A stretch of 64,000 nt of DNA from Sepiola atlantica (taxonomy: Eukaryota; Mollusca; Cephalopoda; Sepiida; Sepiolidae). The notes beneath the pieces were generated by a model. It ran no database searches and had not been told where the DNA came from. It was given only the letters and a program-made list of their open reading frames with translations. This document shows, one piece after another, positions 37,631 through 49,671 of the stretch. Numbering within the stretch: the first letter of the stretch is position 1; each line of letters starts with the position of its first letter. A program made the translations under genes and the position numbers. The DNA is taken from NCBI GenBank assembly GCA_963556195.1, contig OY744523.1, positions 73,387,288-73,451,287 on the forward strand, given 5' to 3'.

Positions 37631-37662
37631 ACGTTTTCGATTCTTCGTCGAATCATCCTCAG
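37631..37662 (-). ncRNA. Hammerhead-like core motif (partial)
   Basis: On the minus strand CTGAGGA (37656-37662) is followed by a GATTC/GAATC stem with loop GACGAA and then directly by GAAA (37635-37638). These are the two conserved boxes and helix II of a hammerhead ribozyme. Helices I and III and the cleavage triplet could not be placed with confidence. Similar sequences occur at the ends of Penelope-like elements. A structural lookalike is possible. Confidence 0.3.
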
Positions 37663-37776
37663 GTGTCAAAAGCAAATGAACAAAAAAGCTGGAGAAAGAA
37701 GAGAATTGCAACAGAAATTAAGACAGCAGAGAAACTGCAGAGAACGTTTTTCACATTGTTCCAGGAAGTCGTTGAC

Positions 37777-37843
37777 GATTTAAATTCAGCAACGCTGGAT
37801 GGCATCACAGAACAAAATCGCATTACGTTGCTGAATTTAAATC
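37777..37843. repeat. Perfect 18-bp inverted repeat, 31-base spacer
   Basis: GATTTAAATTCAGCAACG (37777-37794) and its exact complement (37826-37843). It lies within a 91-codon plus-strand frame that has no recognised domain. Confidence 0.95.
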
Positions 37844-37849
37844 ACATAT

Positions 37850-38235
37850 GTGTCTGGGTATGTGTTTTTCTCGCCTCTACGTGACTTACACATTATTTTT
37901 ATGTACTATTAATGGATTGTTTATTGAAATCAGAAATACAATAGCATAAAATAAAACAATTTTGTTTAATCCTATTTAAAAAATACTTTGATTACGAAAT
38001 TAAATACGTTTCCATTTCTTTGTAAGCAAGTCAGCCATTTTAATCTATTGTTAATAGTTGAAAATAAATTAATTACTTATCGCTCCTTAACAAATGTGTT
38101 AAAAGATGAATAGTTCTGGAACCTGTTTACACCCAACAATTTTTTTAAATATAGATTTAAACAACATTAATTTAACACAATTAATTTTAATTTTATAGCC
38201 ATTTGTAGGAACAATCCCAAGAGACCACTTGTCGT
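37850..38235. other. No recognised gene
   Basis: AT-rich DNA between the inverted repeat and the hairpin tract. Confidence 0.5.
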
Positions 38236-39178
38236 GATTTTGCGGTTGTTAACAAAATCCGATTTTGGGGGTAACAAAAGGGGTTAAAAACAGCTTAAAA
38301 GAAAACATGGTAAGGGCAAAAGATAAAATAAGAGGTTTGGTTGTGTTAAAATAGAGTTTTATTAACATTAAAATGGGGCTGGCTGCTTTTAATTCCCAAA
38401 GCTAGGTTAACTACGTTAACCTGGGTAACCAAGATTAAAAAAAACTTATGACCTGAAAGATCACAAAAAGGGGTAAAGTTCGTTGGCAGAACGAACTGGA
38501 AACAAAATTAATTCCTTTTGTTTTACAAAAAGCATATAATAAAGACTGAAGAAGTCGTTCCACTTTTTACAAAAAATATACAAATAAAGACTAAAGAAGT
38601 CTTCTTATAAATTTAACAAAGGGTTCGAAAAGGGGGCATAAAACAATAAAATAAAAAATAAAAAAATACAGGACCGTAGCAGCAAGTTGGCGAATCGTCT
38701 CTTGTCTAGTTTGGACTAGTTTTTTCCTTTTCTCTTGAAATGTCCGTTTCAAAGGTCCCTCTTTATCTTTCTTTCGACACTTTTCATTCTAAGGATCTCC
38801 AGTTTCTTGAAATTTCTTCCCAAAGGAAATTCTCCTGGAACGTCCTTCCTCCAAGGGGCAGTATTTAGGAATTTTCTTTTAAATTTAAAGACGCTTGTCT
38901 TTACACCGCAAAAGATTTTTTATCATAAGGTTGATCCCTTCAAGGGAAAATATATTTCTTTAAAAATAGGGTCTCTCTGAGACCATGAACTTCAAAATGA
39001 AACGTTCTTACTCTAAGAACGAGTTGAAAACTTCAAAATGTTTTACGTCCGTGTTGATAACGGACGGAGACCGTTGGAACTGCTCTGCTCTAAACCCAAG
39101 TCGGCACTAACTTAAAAAGGGCGGCAATAGCAGAGTTTGATCGAATAGGGAACAATCCATACCGAGGTCACATCGGTA
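38236..39178. other. Cluster of short near-perfect hairpins (unexplained)
   Basis: At least nine distinct stem-loops with 6-8 bp perfect stems and mostly 3-10 base loops lie in about 940 bp: 38236-38259 (GATTTTG), 38253-38267, 38404-38422 (AGGTTAAC, loop TAC), 38478-38496 (GTTCGTT, loop GGCAG), 38587-38603 (AAGACT), 38887-38902 (AAAGAC, loop GCTT), 38970-38984 (GGTCTC, loop TCT), 39003-39021 (CGTTCTTA, loop CTC), 39047-39065 (GTCCGT) and 39160-39178 (TACCGA). The stems differ in sequence, so this is not one repeat copied. No reading frame explains it. Confidence 0.6.
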
Positions 39179-39665
39179 CCTTTGGGTGAGTCATTCTTCC
39201 TCCATCCTGCCCCCACTCGACCTCCCTCCTTTGGTTTAATTTGTATCATTTGAATTATTTGATGAATTCTTTTTTTCTTTTTTTTTTGCTAACGCTCCTT
39301 AATTGGGCCTCCACGGTAGCGTGATTTGATACGTGGTCGCAATAAAATGCTGATAATACAGACGTTCAACACTAAGGATTTAATGATGGTCGCAACTTCG
39401 AAACAGAGAAAAGTATTTTTTATTTCTGACTTTCGTCTTGCAATTGGCATAATGAAAATATATCTTGCGCCATCTAGCAGGCGACTGAAACTGATTCTTG
39501 GTTGCTTGAAACTATCAGATTGACATCCTCTATTTTATCAAAAAACGGCATGGGCACAAAAACAGAAACCAACCCAGATTCACTTCAACAACAAAAGCTA
39601 AAACTGGGGCCATAAAAATCAGCTCCCAGAGACAGTCTAACAAAAAGGCGCAAAAAAGCCAAAAA
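39179..39665. other. No recognised gene
   Basis: Mixed-composition DNA; a 65-codon frame at 39326-39523 has no recognised feature. Confidence 0.4.
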
Positions 39666-39930
39666 TGTTGCTCACGTTGGGTGCTCCCAACTACGTCGGC
39701 CAAACCACTTGTGAAACAATATAAAAGCAGACTTTGCGACCAAATCTGCGTCTTCCCTCTTTTCTCTTTCCTCTTTCCTCTTTTTCAGAGAATACAAGTT
39801 CGGCTACCCTCGCCTTTCCACGAGAGACGCCAGCGCGTCGACTTGTGACAAAGCAGTTGGGGCCGACGGGGATCGGGTACCCTAGTTACGTGCTAGTATG
39901 CATCTTAGTGATGATGCTAGACCCTACATA
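39666..39930 (+). repeat. LTR-like or promoter-like segment with TATA box
   Basis: Starts TGTTGCTCACGTTGGG after a purine-rich run. Carries AATATAAAAGC (about 39718-39728), followed by a CT-rich tract and GC-rich sequence. No paired second LTR found. Could also be a host promoter. Confidence 0.3.
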
Positions 39931-41149
39931 GAAACGAAGTGGAGATATAAGACTAGTACATATATTGGACGCGAATCGACTATCCAAACACGGCCGAGTC
40001 AGGCGTCGCGTTGTCTGGCAAAAGTCGTGTTGGGTGTCAATTGCGATTAAAGCCACATGGGGCGATGAGCTTATCAGGTAGTGTTTCATAGATAACGGAA
40101 ATCCCATTTTGTTTCAGAGACAGCGTTTGGCGAGAGACCCACGCGAGCTGGATAAGTTAATCGTCTAGGCTGTCGGTATTAATTAGAGCAAACGGCCTTT
40201 TGCTCCACAACGAAAGAAAACGAGTAATTGTTTTTATGATAACAATAAAATCAGAAAGGGAAATCCCAATTATCTGTATCGTTGAAGGAGGCACGCGCCC
40301 CCGCCCCCCTCCAAACCCCTGAGAGAGGAGGAGGCACGGAGAAAGGGACAGGAGAGGAGGAGAGTGTAGCGATGGGCATTCTCAGTAAGAGAAAGTCAGT
40401 CAGTCAGAGCCAGGACACTGAGTGAGCTGGGCGCCGACATGGTCGGCCCTCCCGTGTCGAGGATGAAACGCTTTGACTGAAGTATTCTCGCCATCGTTTC
40501 CTTAGATAAGTTAAGTTGCGACTAAAAGATACGATTGTAAATGGATTTACACACACACACACACACAGACGACGAAATAGCTTAGCGCAAGAACCAGATC
40601 CCCAAAGACAGGCGAGACAGCAAGTCGGAAAAAAATCGCCGGAAAAACAGAATTCTCGCCATTGCCGTTCGCCCATAGTTTAGGACTTTAATAGCTATTT
40701 GCGAAGGTATGCGCGCACAGAGAGACAATGGAATAGTTGAATGCAAAAGACATTTACCATACGATAGACATTAATTCAATGTACATCAATTCTTTTCTTT
40801 TATTGTTATTAATAATTCAGTATTTCATACAAAAAGACCCGATCGAGTTGTTGACGATTATTCCCTTTGCTTTGTTCTGCTTGAATAACCTTTGCCTTCA
40901 CAGAATCAGCGAAGCCATCATCATCATCGCCGTCATCCCGGCCTTGGAGGAATTTCAACCGACATATTTTTTTATTGCCACTACGACGATCGGCCAGAGG
41001 GTGTTCACGGTCTGGCAAGATCTCTGCGTAGAGAACCAGAGGTGTGAGCAACGAGACAGAGACACGAGTGGGGAACTATGTTATAAGTGGTTCTGTGACA
41101 CAGAAGAGTGTGGAGTCCTTGGGTTATAGACTGACTACTAAACACACAG

Positions 41150-41180
<31 letters not shown>

Positions 41181-41460
41181 AAGGTTTACACTCCTATCAT
41201 TCTTTCACGCACGCAACCGCACACTGCTGACACACACACACATACGCATGCCTAAACAACTTATCAACTCACGTGCACGCACGCACATTCATACAACCAC
41301 GAACAAAAGGATATGTCTCTCAGCTTGGCTTTGATCTGTCTACGAAACAAGTGGGATTTTATGATAACCAGGCGCCGGTTGGAATAAGGAAAACAGTGTG
41401 CTTAACTATAAAAAAGAAAAGAATTTACTCTAGATATATTTTTCTTAGTTTTATTATTAC
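39931..41460. other. GC-richer stretch without recognised gene
   Basis: 40290-40700 is relatively GC-rich with CpGs and short (CA)n at 40549-40568, perhaps an untranslated exon or promoter zone. A 130-codon plus-strand frame (40737-41129) contains a hydrophobic start and no family features. (CA)n at 41155-41180. Confidence 0.35.
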
Positions 41461-41740
41461 TACTACAGGGCTACCCGGCGTTGCTCGGGGTCATAAAAAC
41501 ATAAAATAGAAGAAAAATCGCATGTGTAACATCCTTATATTTAAGCTTCTATTTCTCTCCCTCTCTCTATAGCCGTCTCTTTATCTTTCTACTTTTCTCT
41601 TCCCTGGTCGCCCCATTTCACCGCTACTTTCTTCCTTTGCCTTTTGCGAAAGCTGTCACTTCTCCACAATTCCTCTTCCATTGCTCATAGCAAAAGTATG
41701 ACATATTTCTATAAAAAGTACTACCTCTGTGTCTGCGCTT
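41461..41740 (-). repeat. Dispersed family X, copy 2a
   Basis: Minus-strand copy ending in AGCAACGCCGGGTAGCCC (41468-41489 region) followed by a TAGTAGTAATAATAAAA tail. Its other end carries GTCATACTTTTGC (about 41693-41706) like copy 1 at 10019. Weakly conserved in between. Confidence 0.55.
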
Positions 41741-41752
41741 TCTATATAGGTA

Positions 41753-43015
41753 CTTATCTCCGCCCCGGTGGAGATACTATATATGTACCTATTGTCGCCC
41801 CGGTGTGCATACTATATACGTAACTATCGCCACCCCAGTTCGCATACTATATATGTACCTATCTGCACCCTAGTGTGCATACTATATATGTACCTATCGC
41901 CACCCCGGTGCACATACTATATAAGTACCTATCGCCACTCTGGTGTGCATACTATATATGTACCTATCGCCACCCCAGTGCGCATACTATAAAGGTACCT
42001 ATCGCCACCCTGGTGACCATACTATATAAATACCTATCGCCGACCGAGTGCGCATACCATATACGTATGTATTGCAGCCTCAGTGCGCATACCAGATACG
42101 TACCTATCGCCGCCCCGGTGCAGATACTATATAAGTACGTATCGCCGCCCCGGTGCACATACTACATAAGTATCTATCACTACCCCGGTGCGAATACTAA
42201 ATACATACCTATCGCAGCCCCAGTGTGCATACTATATACATACCTATCGCCGCCCCGGTGTGAATGCTAAATACGTACCTATCGCCGTCCCGGTGCGCAT
42301 ACTATATGCGTACCTATCGCCGCCATGGTGCACATACTATATACATACCTATTGGTGCGCATACCATATACGTATGTATTGCAGCCTCAGTGCGCATACC
42401 AGATACATACCTATTGCCGCCCTGGTGCACATACTACATAAGTACCTATCACCACCCCGGTGCGCATACTATATACGTACCTATCGCAACCCTGGTGCGT
42501 ATACAATATACGTACTTATTGCTGCCCTAGTGCGCATGCAATATATGTACCTATCGCCGCTCCGGTGTGTGTGCTAAATACGTACCTATCGCCGCCACGG
42601 TGCACGTGCTATATACATACCTATCGCCGCCCCAGTGTGCTTGTTATATACGTACCTATCGCCGCCCCGGAGCATATGCTAAATACGTAGCTATCGCCTC
42701 CTCAATGCATATGCTATATATGTACCTATCACTGCTCCGGTGTGCATACTATATACGTATCTATCGCCACTCTGGTGCGAATGCTAAATACGTACTTATC
42801 GTCACCCCGGTGTGCATGCTATATACATACCTATCGCTTGCATGGTTCGCATAATATATACGTACCTATCGCCGCCATGGTGCACATACTATATACGTAC
42901 CTATCGCCACCCCAGTGCACATACTATATACGTACCTATCGCCCCCCCCCGGTGCACATACTATATACGTACCTATCGCCTCCCCGGTGCGCATACTATA
43001 TACGTACCTATCAGT
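41753..43015 (+). repeat. 35-bp minisatellite, ~36 copies
   Basis: Unit CTATATACGTACCTATCGCC followed by GCCCCGGTGCGCATA, with point variants. Because 35 is not a multiple of three, each open frame cycles through three peptide phases; the 'YLSPPRCAYYIRT' style frames here are artefacts. Confidence 0.96.
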
Positions 43016-43265
43016 GTTGCACAGGGATCACTCTTCTCCAGTCGCCCTCCTTCACCCCATTGGACACTACACCCTTTTGCCCTCGGCCAAAGCTGTCTCG
43101 TCTGCATCGCCCTCGTCAGGTTCACCTCCTTCTACAGTTGCCAGGAGCAAAAGAGGTCACGTACCTGATTGCCAATTCACCCTGGCTACACTATCTCCGG
43201 CCTCCCCCAAACTCTGCACCACCTCTGGAGCAAAAATGTAACATTTCTATTAAAAGTACCATATT
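43016..43265 (-). repeat. Dispersed family X, copy 2b
   Basis: On the minus strand: AATAGAAATGTTACATTTTTGC, CTCCTGGCAACTG, GAGACAGCTTTGGCC, GAAGAGTGATCCCTGTGCAACAC, and then straight into the minisatellite. It matches 10019-10270 in order. Confidence 0.6.
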
Positions 43266-43600
43266 TGTCTTTATTATTAATGTTAATAAGCATGTTTATT
43301 TACTTCTTCATGTCTGTGTATGTTAGATAAAATAACCTAAGTCGATCAGGACCCTCTGACAGCAGTCTTCATTGTTAATGATAATAATAGTGTCTATTTA
43401 CTTCTTTCATGTTTGTGTATGTTAGATGAAATAACCTAGGCCGATCACCGATTAAATATTTTATATGAATATAAATATTAATGCTATCAATTGGGAAGAA
43501 TAATTTTTTCTTTAAATTCACCGATCGAGACGTTATTTTATATGAATATAAATATTAGTGCTAACAATGGGGACCCTTCCCATACCATTCTACTCAGACT
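43266..43600. repeat. Local duplications of AT-rich DNA
   Basis: A segment around TTTGTGTATGTTAGAT.AAATAACCTA occurs near 43312 and 43415; ATTTTATATGAATATAAATATTA occurs near 43459 and 43533. Confidence 0.7.
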
Positions 43601-45260
43601 CCGTAATATACCATTAGCGTTGAACTCCAGGCCCTGACTCCTTCCTGAACATCAGGCTCTGAATCCTTCCCAGAACTTCCGGCTCTGACTCATACCCGAA
43701 CCATTAGGACCTGACTACTTCCTGAAGAGTCGACTCCGACTCCTTCTTGAACCTCAGACTGACTTTCACGTACTGCAAGCTCTGACTCTTTCCCGAACAT
43801 CCAGCTTTGACTGTTTTTTCCCAAAACTCTGACTCCTTCCCCAACATCGTTTTTTTTATCCCGGGCAATGCTGCATCTAAACACACCTGCTCACTCTAGG
43901 ATATTGAGCCTGAGGTTCTGCTTCCTACCTTAACCTCAAGACCTGACTCCTACCTGAACTGTCTGCTCTGACTCCTTCTCAGAACCTCAGGATGACTCCT
44001 TCCTGAACCTCAGGCTCTGATTGTTTACCGAACCTCCAGCTTTGACTGTTTCCCAAACGTTTGACTATAACTGCTCCCCGAACATCAGTTTTTTTTTTTA
44101 TCCTGTGCAATGGTGCGTATAAACACACCTGCTCTATCTAGGATATTGAACACTATTTGATTAAACACTCGCTCTATGTAGGATAATGAGCACTTTTAAA
44201 ATTAAGGAGGCCTAGAGAGCACTATCACAATCAAGCACCTAGAACTTGTTAAATTTCAATGTAAAAAAATGCTGACTGATTTGTTAGTCTCAGTTACTGG
44301 ATAAAATTAAAAGTAGTGTTTAATTATTGATAAAATTAAAGGGAAAATGCCAATTTTACCTTACCTGTAAAGAAATTACTTTTTTATTTTAACCTTCCAC
44401 TAACCTTGCTCAGCAACAAATGTCTAAGCTGGGTTAGTTAACATATATATTAATTTTTTTTCATACTTTAGAACAATGATGACCGACGACACCCATTCCC
44501 CACACCTTTGATGGACTTGTGCCTAAATTGTGTTATGGATAAATGTGGTATTGTGGTGACTGACCATTCTAGTTAATAGTAGGATAGACATTTTTATTAC
44601 TTTAGACCAAGGATGACCAACGACACCCATTTATTCACACTTTTGAAGGGCTTGTGTCTAATTTGTTTTGAATGCAATTTTTTCATATTTTCTGCAAGTA
44701 AATAATTCAAAGTTTAGTATTTGTTCTGATGGATGCTACAACCATTAAACTGGTACTGACTTTAGTTACCAATTAAGTGTTTGGTTAACGTCTGTGAAAA
44801 CTAAAAAGAATGAAAGTTTACAACCTGTTCAATAAAGCAAAAAGCAAATATAAGGTTATGAGTAAATGTGGTATTGTGGTGACTGATCATTCTAGTTAAA
44901 AGTAGGATAGACCGAATTTACACAAAGCTGCTGTATTTATGGTAATGAACACCAACAGATTAAGCATGTTCAACTTACCAAGTGTTACACTGTTCTATCT
45001 AACATATTGAACAGTTGCTGATTTAGTATATATCCATTAGTAAATTACACACATGCTCTCTCTAGGATATTGCGCACTGTTAGATTCACCATAAGACATA
45101 CTAAAAGTCACACTATATTATAACACATACTTGCTCTATCTAGAATATTAAGTACATTCGGATTCAGCATTTACTCTGTTTTGAGTGTCCTACTGCATTA
45201 TTGCACACATCTGTTGCATCTAGGGAACTGGGCAGTGTTTTCTACAACATATATAACATT
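43600..45260. repeat. Degenerate nested tandem repeats
   Basis: 43600-44090 is built of a ~28-bp CTCTGACTCCTTCCTGAACC type unit. A larger block ending in an AAACACACCTGCTC...CTAGGATATTGA segment is present twice (near 43880 and 44125), and that last segment recurs loosely to 45240. A further ~130-bp duplication with GACGACACCCATT lies near 44488 and 44621. No gene. Confidence 0.75.
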
Positions 45261-46880
45261 TAGCAAGTGTCCTAGTGCAGTAATAAATTATTGCTCCTGA
45301 GTTTGTTTCAGATTATACACCTAGACATGAACAACAAAACAATAGTCAAAAAGTGTGCTTAACATATTTCTGTGAAAAATTATCACTTTATTGCTCAATA
45401 TATTGGAACACATTTATTTTAACAGTTTGTTCACCACTTTCAAACAAGAATATAATGAACAAAACAAAAACAATTTTATATTTAAATGGGTGATTTTTAT
45501 TTTAATGTGTCTTTTGAGAATGTGTAATTGTATCAAAAGATAAAATACAAATTTAAAAACGGAACTGCAGCACTTAATGATATCAGTCACAGAACACATT
45601 GTTCAAACGTGATGTTTTAGTAAAACCGTCCTCATTTTGATTATTTGTAATAACATTTTTGCTATAGTCTTCATTTTATAGAAAAGAATATAAAAATAAA
45701 TTTCAAGCTACATTTTCATCATCCAAATCTCCAGTTTGATTGTGTGGTTGATGAAACTAAGTAGGCAAATTCACTGAAATGAAAGATGTAATTGGGAAAA
45801 ACAACCAAATTGTCTGAAATGGAAAGTGAAATTAGAAAATATATTGAATGAGTAACAGTAATCAAAATGAAATGGCCAAAAATGTACATAATTAATAATC
45901 ATTTTTTTACACTCAAAATATGAAAGTACTGAAATGTTTGGTTTAAGTTCTTATTAGTGACTTGTTATCATCAAGAATCCACCCCAAAGAGTTTTCTTTC
46001 TTTTGTGATTTTGAAGAAATAGGTAATTAAAAACATGGCAGCTATGACGTAATTAGGATGCAAGCACTTCCGACTATGAACAGAGAAAGGGGAATCAATT
46101 TCCAATACAATACTAATTGAGCCAAACTGAATTTGCAACAAAAAACTTAGTTCATGGTTAGGTTAGGGTCAGTTTAGGTTAGGGTAAAAAGCAAAATAAA
46201 AAGTTTGGTAAAATATTGTGTAGACTGTTCGGTAAAGTTTGTTAATGTTAGCCTGTAGGGGAAGTGGTTAGTTAAAATTGGAATTAATGATAAAAGTACT
46301 GAAATTTTCTTGGATACCTATTCCTAAAAAGTAGTTTTTCTTTTGTTTTGAAAAAACACTCCACCAATCCCCTGCGCCACCCTCCATAAAACTGTAAAAT
46401 AATGTTATTCTTCAGAGACTTGGTACACAATGTTATTGCATGAATTGAATCCTTCGTTTGTGATGAGCAGTGATCTTTTTTTTACTAATCATACATCAAA
46501 CTATAAAGTCATGTATTAAAAAAAAATGTGGATAACGATTACACACGCACAAAAAAAAATAACTGAAGCAGTGAGTCCTGTGTTTATAAGAATAGAATAG
46601 AATCCATGCATAAGGTAATCGGTAGTCTGAATTTCTCTTAATTAATTCAAATTGTGGTAAAGCCGGACTGTGATAATCAAATCTGAAATAGAAAGCAATA
46701 AAATATATATAACATAAAGGAATCTAATTAAAAGGTGTTCTGAATTGTGAATAGAAAAGAAGAAAATGCAGTTTGTTCAGGGCCGGCGGGACAGTTATAA
46801 AAGTGTGGGGGGGGGGGGGATCTCCTAAAAGTGTATGTGTGTGTGGGGGGGGGGGGCGGCCCACATTGTGCCCAGAATGC
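45261..46880. other. No recognised gene
   Basis: AT-rich. G-runs at about 46806-46858. Telomere-like GGTTAGGTTAGGG traces near 46155. Confidence 0.45.
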
Positions 46881-46904
46881 CAAATATTGGAATAAATTCA
46901 ATAT

Positions 46905-47480
46905 CTTGACTAAAAATGATCGTCCGATAGTGGTTGAGAGCTCGTTAGAAGCGGAATGGAATTCTCTTGGTGATAGAAAAAGAAAAATTCAAAATATTTC
47001 AATTTTTTCGCGTCTGGGTTAAAATTACCTTATTTGGGCAAATTGGGGAAAATCACTGTTTGGGGCATATTTTGGTTTAAAATGATCGTCTGGTAGTAGT
47101 TGATGGTTCGTTAAAAGCGAAATGGAATACTCTTGGTGATAGATGAAGAAACATTAAAAAAATTCAATTTGTTGGCGTCTGGGCCCAAACTACCATTTTA
47201 GGGCATTTTGGACCAAAAATACCTTTTTTGACATAATTTAGACATGAAATGATCTTCTGATAGTGGTTTAGGTCTTGTTGGAAGCATATTAGCAAGTCGC
47301 TTCTGGTGAGAAAAGAACAAACAGAAATTTCAATTGGGGGGTGGGGGCCTGGGCCCACATTACCATATTTGGTCATTTTGGGCCAAATACACCTTTTTGG
47401 ACTTAATCTAGACATAAAATGATTTTCTGACACTGCTTGATGGCTCATTTGAAACATATTAGCAAGTCGCTTCTAGTAAA
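46905..47480. repeat. Four ~166-bp tandem repeats
   Basis: The landmark ATGATC.TC.G.TAGT.GTT lies near 46916, 47082, 47248 and 47416. Copies diverge from left to right. Confidence 0.85.
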
Positions 47481-47775
47481 AATGACAAAATTCAAGAATC
47501 AATTGGTTTATCAAATATAGAGAATACATAAAGTTAAAAGTATTAACTGACAAGGTGCATATAAAAGTACAAAAGTAAAAAGTATAAAAGTTTAAATGTA
47601 TTAAGTATAAAAGTATAAATGTATGTATTGGAATTGGAATAGCAGTTGGAAGCGTATTAACAAGGCAGACTTGCATTATTTCTCTGTTCTTCACTTCAAA
47701 TTGCGTTCATTGGAATTTGCTCAAAAGATACTGTAGCGGTTGTTCTGGTGAGGAGGGAGGATGTAATGAATAACT

Positions 47776-48471
47776 TTGGATATTATGCGGATCCTCAACA
47801 ATGTGAAAAAAGAATGTATCGATGCAATCCGAAAAATCACCGGTATGTTAATGGATGCATCATGTGCGAGTGGAGGAAATACAAATAATGGTCTGCTTTG
47901 CAACAGATTTTTCAGCCCTCAAAATCGCTTTTACATATGTTCTCTCATCCGTAACAGCGTGGATCGCGAAAATTTTGAAACGTTGATGAGTAACACCAAC
48001 ATCATCCTATCTATCACCCAGTCTGTCACAAACAAATGTGTGCATGTGGAAGCATTGAAAGCCTTGGACATCGAGATAATGTTTCATCTCAGAATTGCCT
48101 TCGTCGATGAGAAGGCTAAACCATGGATTATGATAATCCTGAGCTACCATCAAATGTGTGCCCATAGTTCAAGTTGAATAACGGTAACTCGATAGCAAAA
48201 TGGAGTGAGAGTCCAGTAGAGTCTTGGAACAAGCACGTTCGGTCTTTCCTAGCTGGACGCTGCATTGTCTCGGCAACTGTCCATCAAGGACAATATTCAT
48301 GATATACTTCGACGAATGTTAATAATGTCTCACCCTGAAATCGCTTCACGACGCCCCCGACCTTACTGTAATATTTGTGATAAAACTGGACACACAGCAA
48401 GGTCAATCAGACATACCAAGTCGACTGCTTCAACTATGAAACAAGCTCAAATAGATTCATTGTATTATTGA
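47776..48471 (+). pseudogene. Fragment of an unidentified protein family with C-terminal zinc knuckle
   Basis: A plus-strand coding fragment in three consecutive pieces. 47776-48177 is open for 133 codons; it has SGGNTNNGLLCNRFFSPQNR, an ICSLI...RENFETLM block and a PWIMI...HQMCAHS block. After a stop and frame change, 48178-48265 reads WSESPVESWNKHVRSFLAGR. 48265-48471 then reads IHDILRRMLIMSHPEIASRR, followed by a knuckle CNICDKTGHTARS that has the first two Cys and the His but Ile where the last Cys is expected. The pieces look like one protein C-terminus with at least one frameshift. I recall similar unnamed proteins in other invertebrates, often repeated, but cannot name a function; a transposon-borne protein is my best guess. 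No start codon is visible: the open stretch begins with TTG. Confidence 0.6.
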
Positions 48472-48479
48472 CAAGTTTA

Positions 48480-49670
48480 TTTTTGTTTGTTCGTTCATTG
48501 AACATTTTCTGCAAAATTTTACTTAAATATCGGAAAATTTAAATTTTCCTTGAATAATAAAATTTTTTCGAGAAAATACTGTTTGACTCCTTAATACCTT
48601 TTGATTGGTCTCTTTTTAATGATAATGTGTATAAAATCTATTTTGTAGTACACCAGTTCCCAACAGTGAGAAATTATGAGAACGTTTTCAAAAATTATGA
48701 TTTTTCTGAAAAATTTGGGGAAAATTGACGGGAATTATGTGTTCTGAATAATTCACCCCTACCCGACTTCAAGTTAATTTTTTTTAAATTGAATGCAATC
48801 AAAGGCGTTTTCTTTCTACATATTCAGAAAAGGGATAAAAACAATGCTTTCAGATAGATGGAAACAGAATTTTTCCATCTTGTTTATGTTGATGACTGTA
48901 AAGTGGGGGGGCCCAAGTCAAAAAGTGAGGGGGCTTGAGCCCCCCCCTCCCCCCCCCCCCCCAAAAAAAATAGATCAGAAAGTTACCATGAGCAACTACA
49001 ATGTCCGCTTCAAATTGCCAAATTGGCTATACTGGTGTAAATTTGTGTTGACGTTTTCCTTTGTGTAACTTTCTAATAGGAGATGTATTTACTATTGCGT
49101 GTTGGGTGAGGTGCCTTACTACATTCACGAGGAAGTCTCAATGGGACTATACAGTTATTTCACTTCTCACCAAAGTGCCATTTGTTTCATTAAGTTTCAG
49201 TGGTAATAGTTTTCAAACATTTAGTTAGAAAGTGAAAATAATTCTAAAAAAGGGATGTGCAGCAAAAAAGTAAACAAAAATATTTTCTCTGATAATGACT
49301 GTCTTCCCCTATCTGTCCGGCTGTCTCCCTTGCTTCATCTGTATGCATGGTTTGGTTTATCTCCTGTAGCAGTATTTATATGGTGTTGCATAGTTAATAG
49401 AATAATATATATGGTCTTTATTGAATGTAACATCGACAAAATAATAGAATAAATAGCAAGTAAATAAGAATACTTGTTCGAAACAAAATAGTTGAAGAAT
49501 ACATTACCAGAGCCTCGTTGGCCAGGGTTATACAAAGTGAAATGGACTATAAGAACTGGTGTAAAGTTACATCCCAAACCTCCTAAGAATTTACACTGTT
49601 TAACCCTGTTACCACCTCTCCAGGATGGGATGCAGGTTTGGATGTTAAGCAAACAAAACCATGTTCTTTT
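48480..49670. other. No recognised gene
   Basis: AT-rich; poly-C/poly-A run near 48940-48970. Confidence 0.5.
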
Positions 49671-49671
49671 A

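Noticed and set aside
40737..41129. 130-codon frame with hydrophobic start
   Set aside because: No recognised domain, no splice or conservation evidence; left as unassigned.
41768..43326. Series of 60-190-codon frames with YLSPPRCAYYIRT repeats
   Set aside because: Product of the 35-bp minisatellite cycling through three phases.
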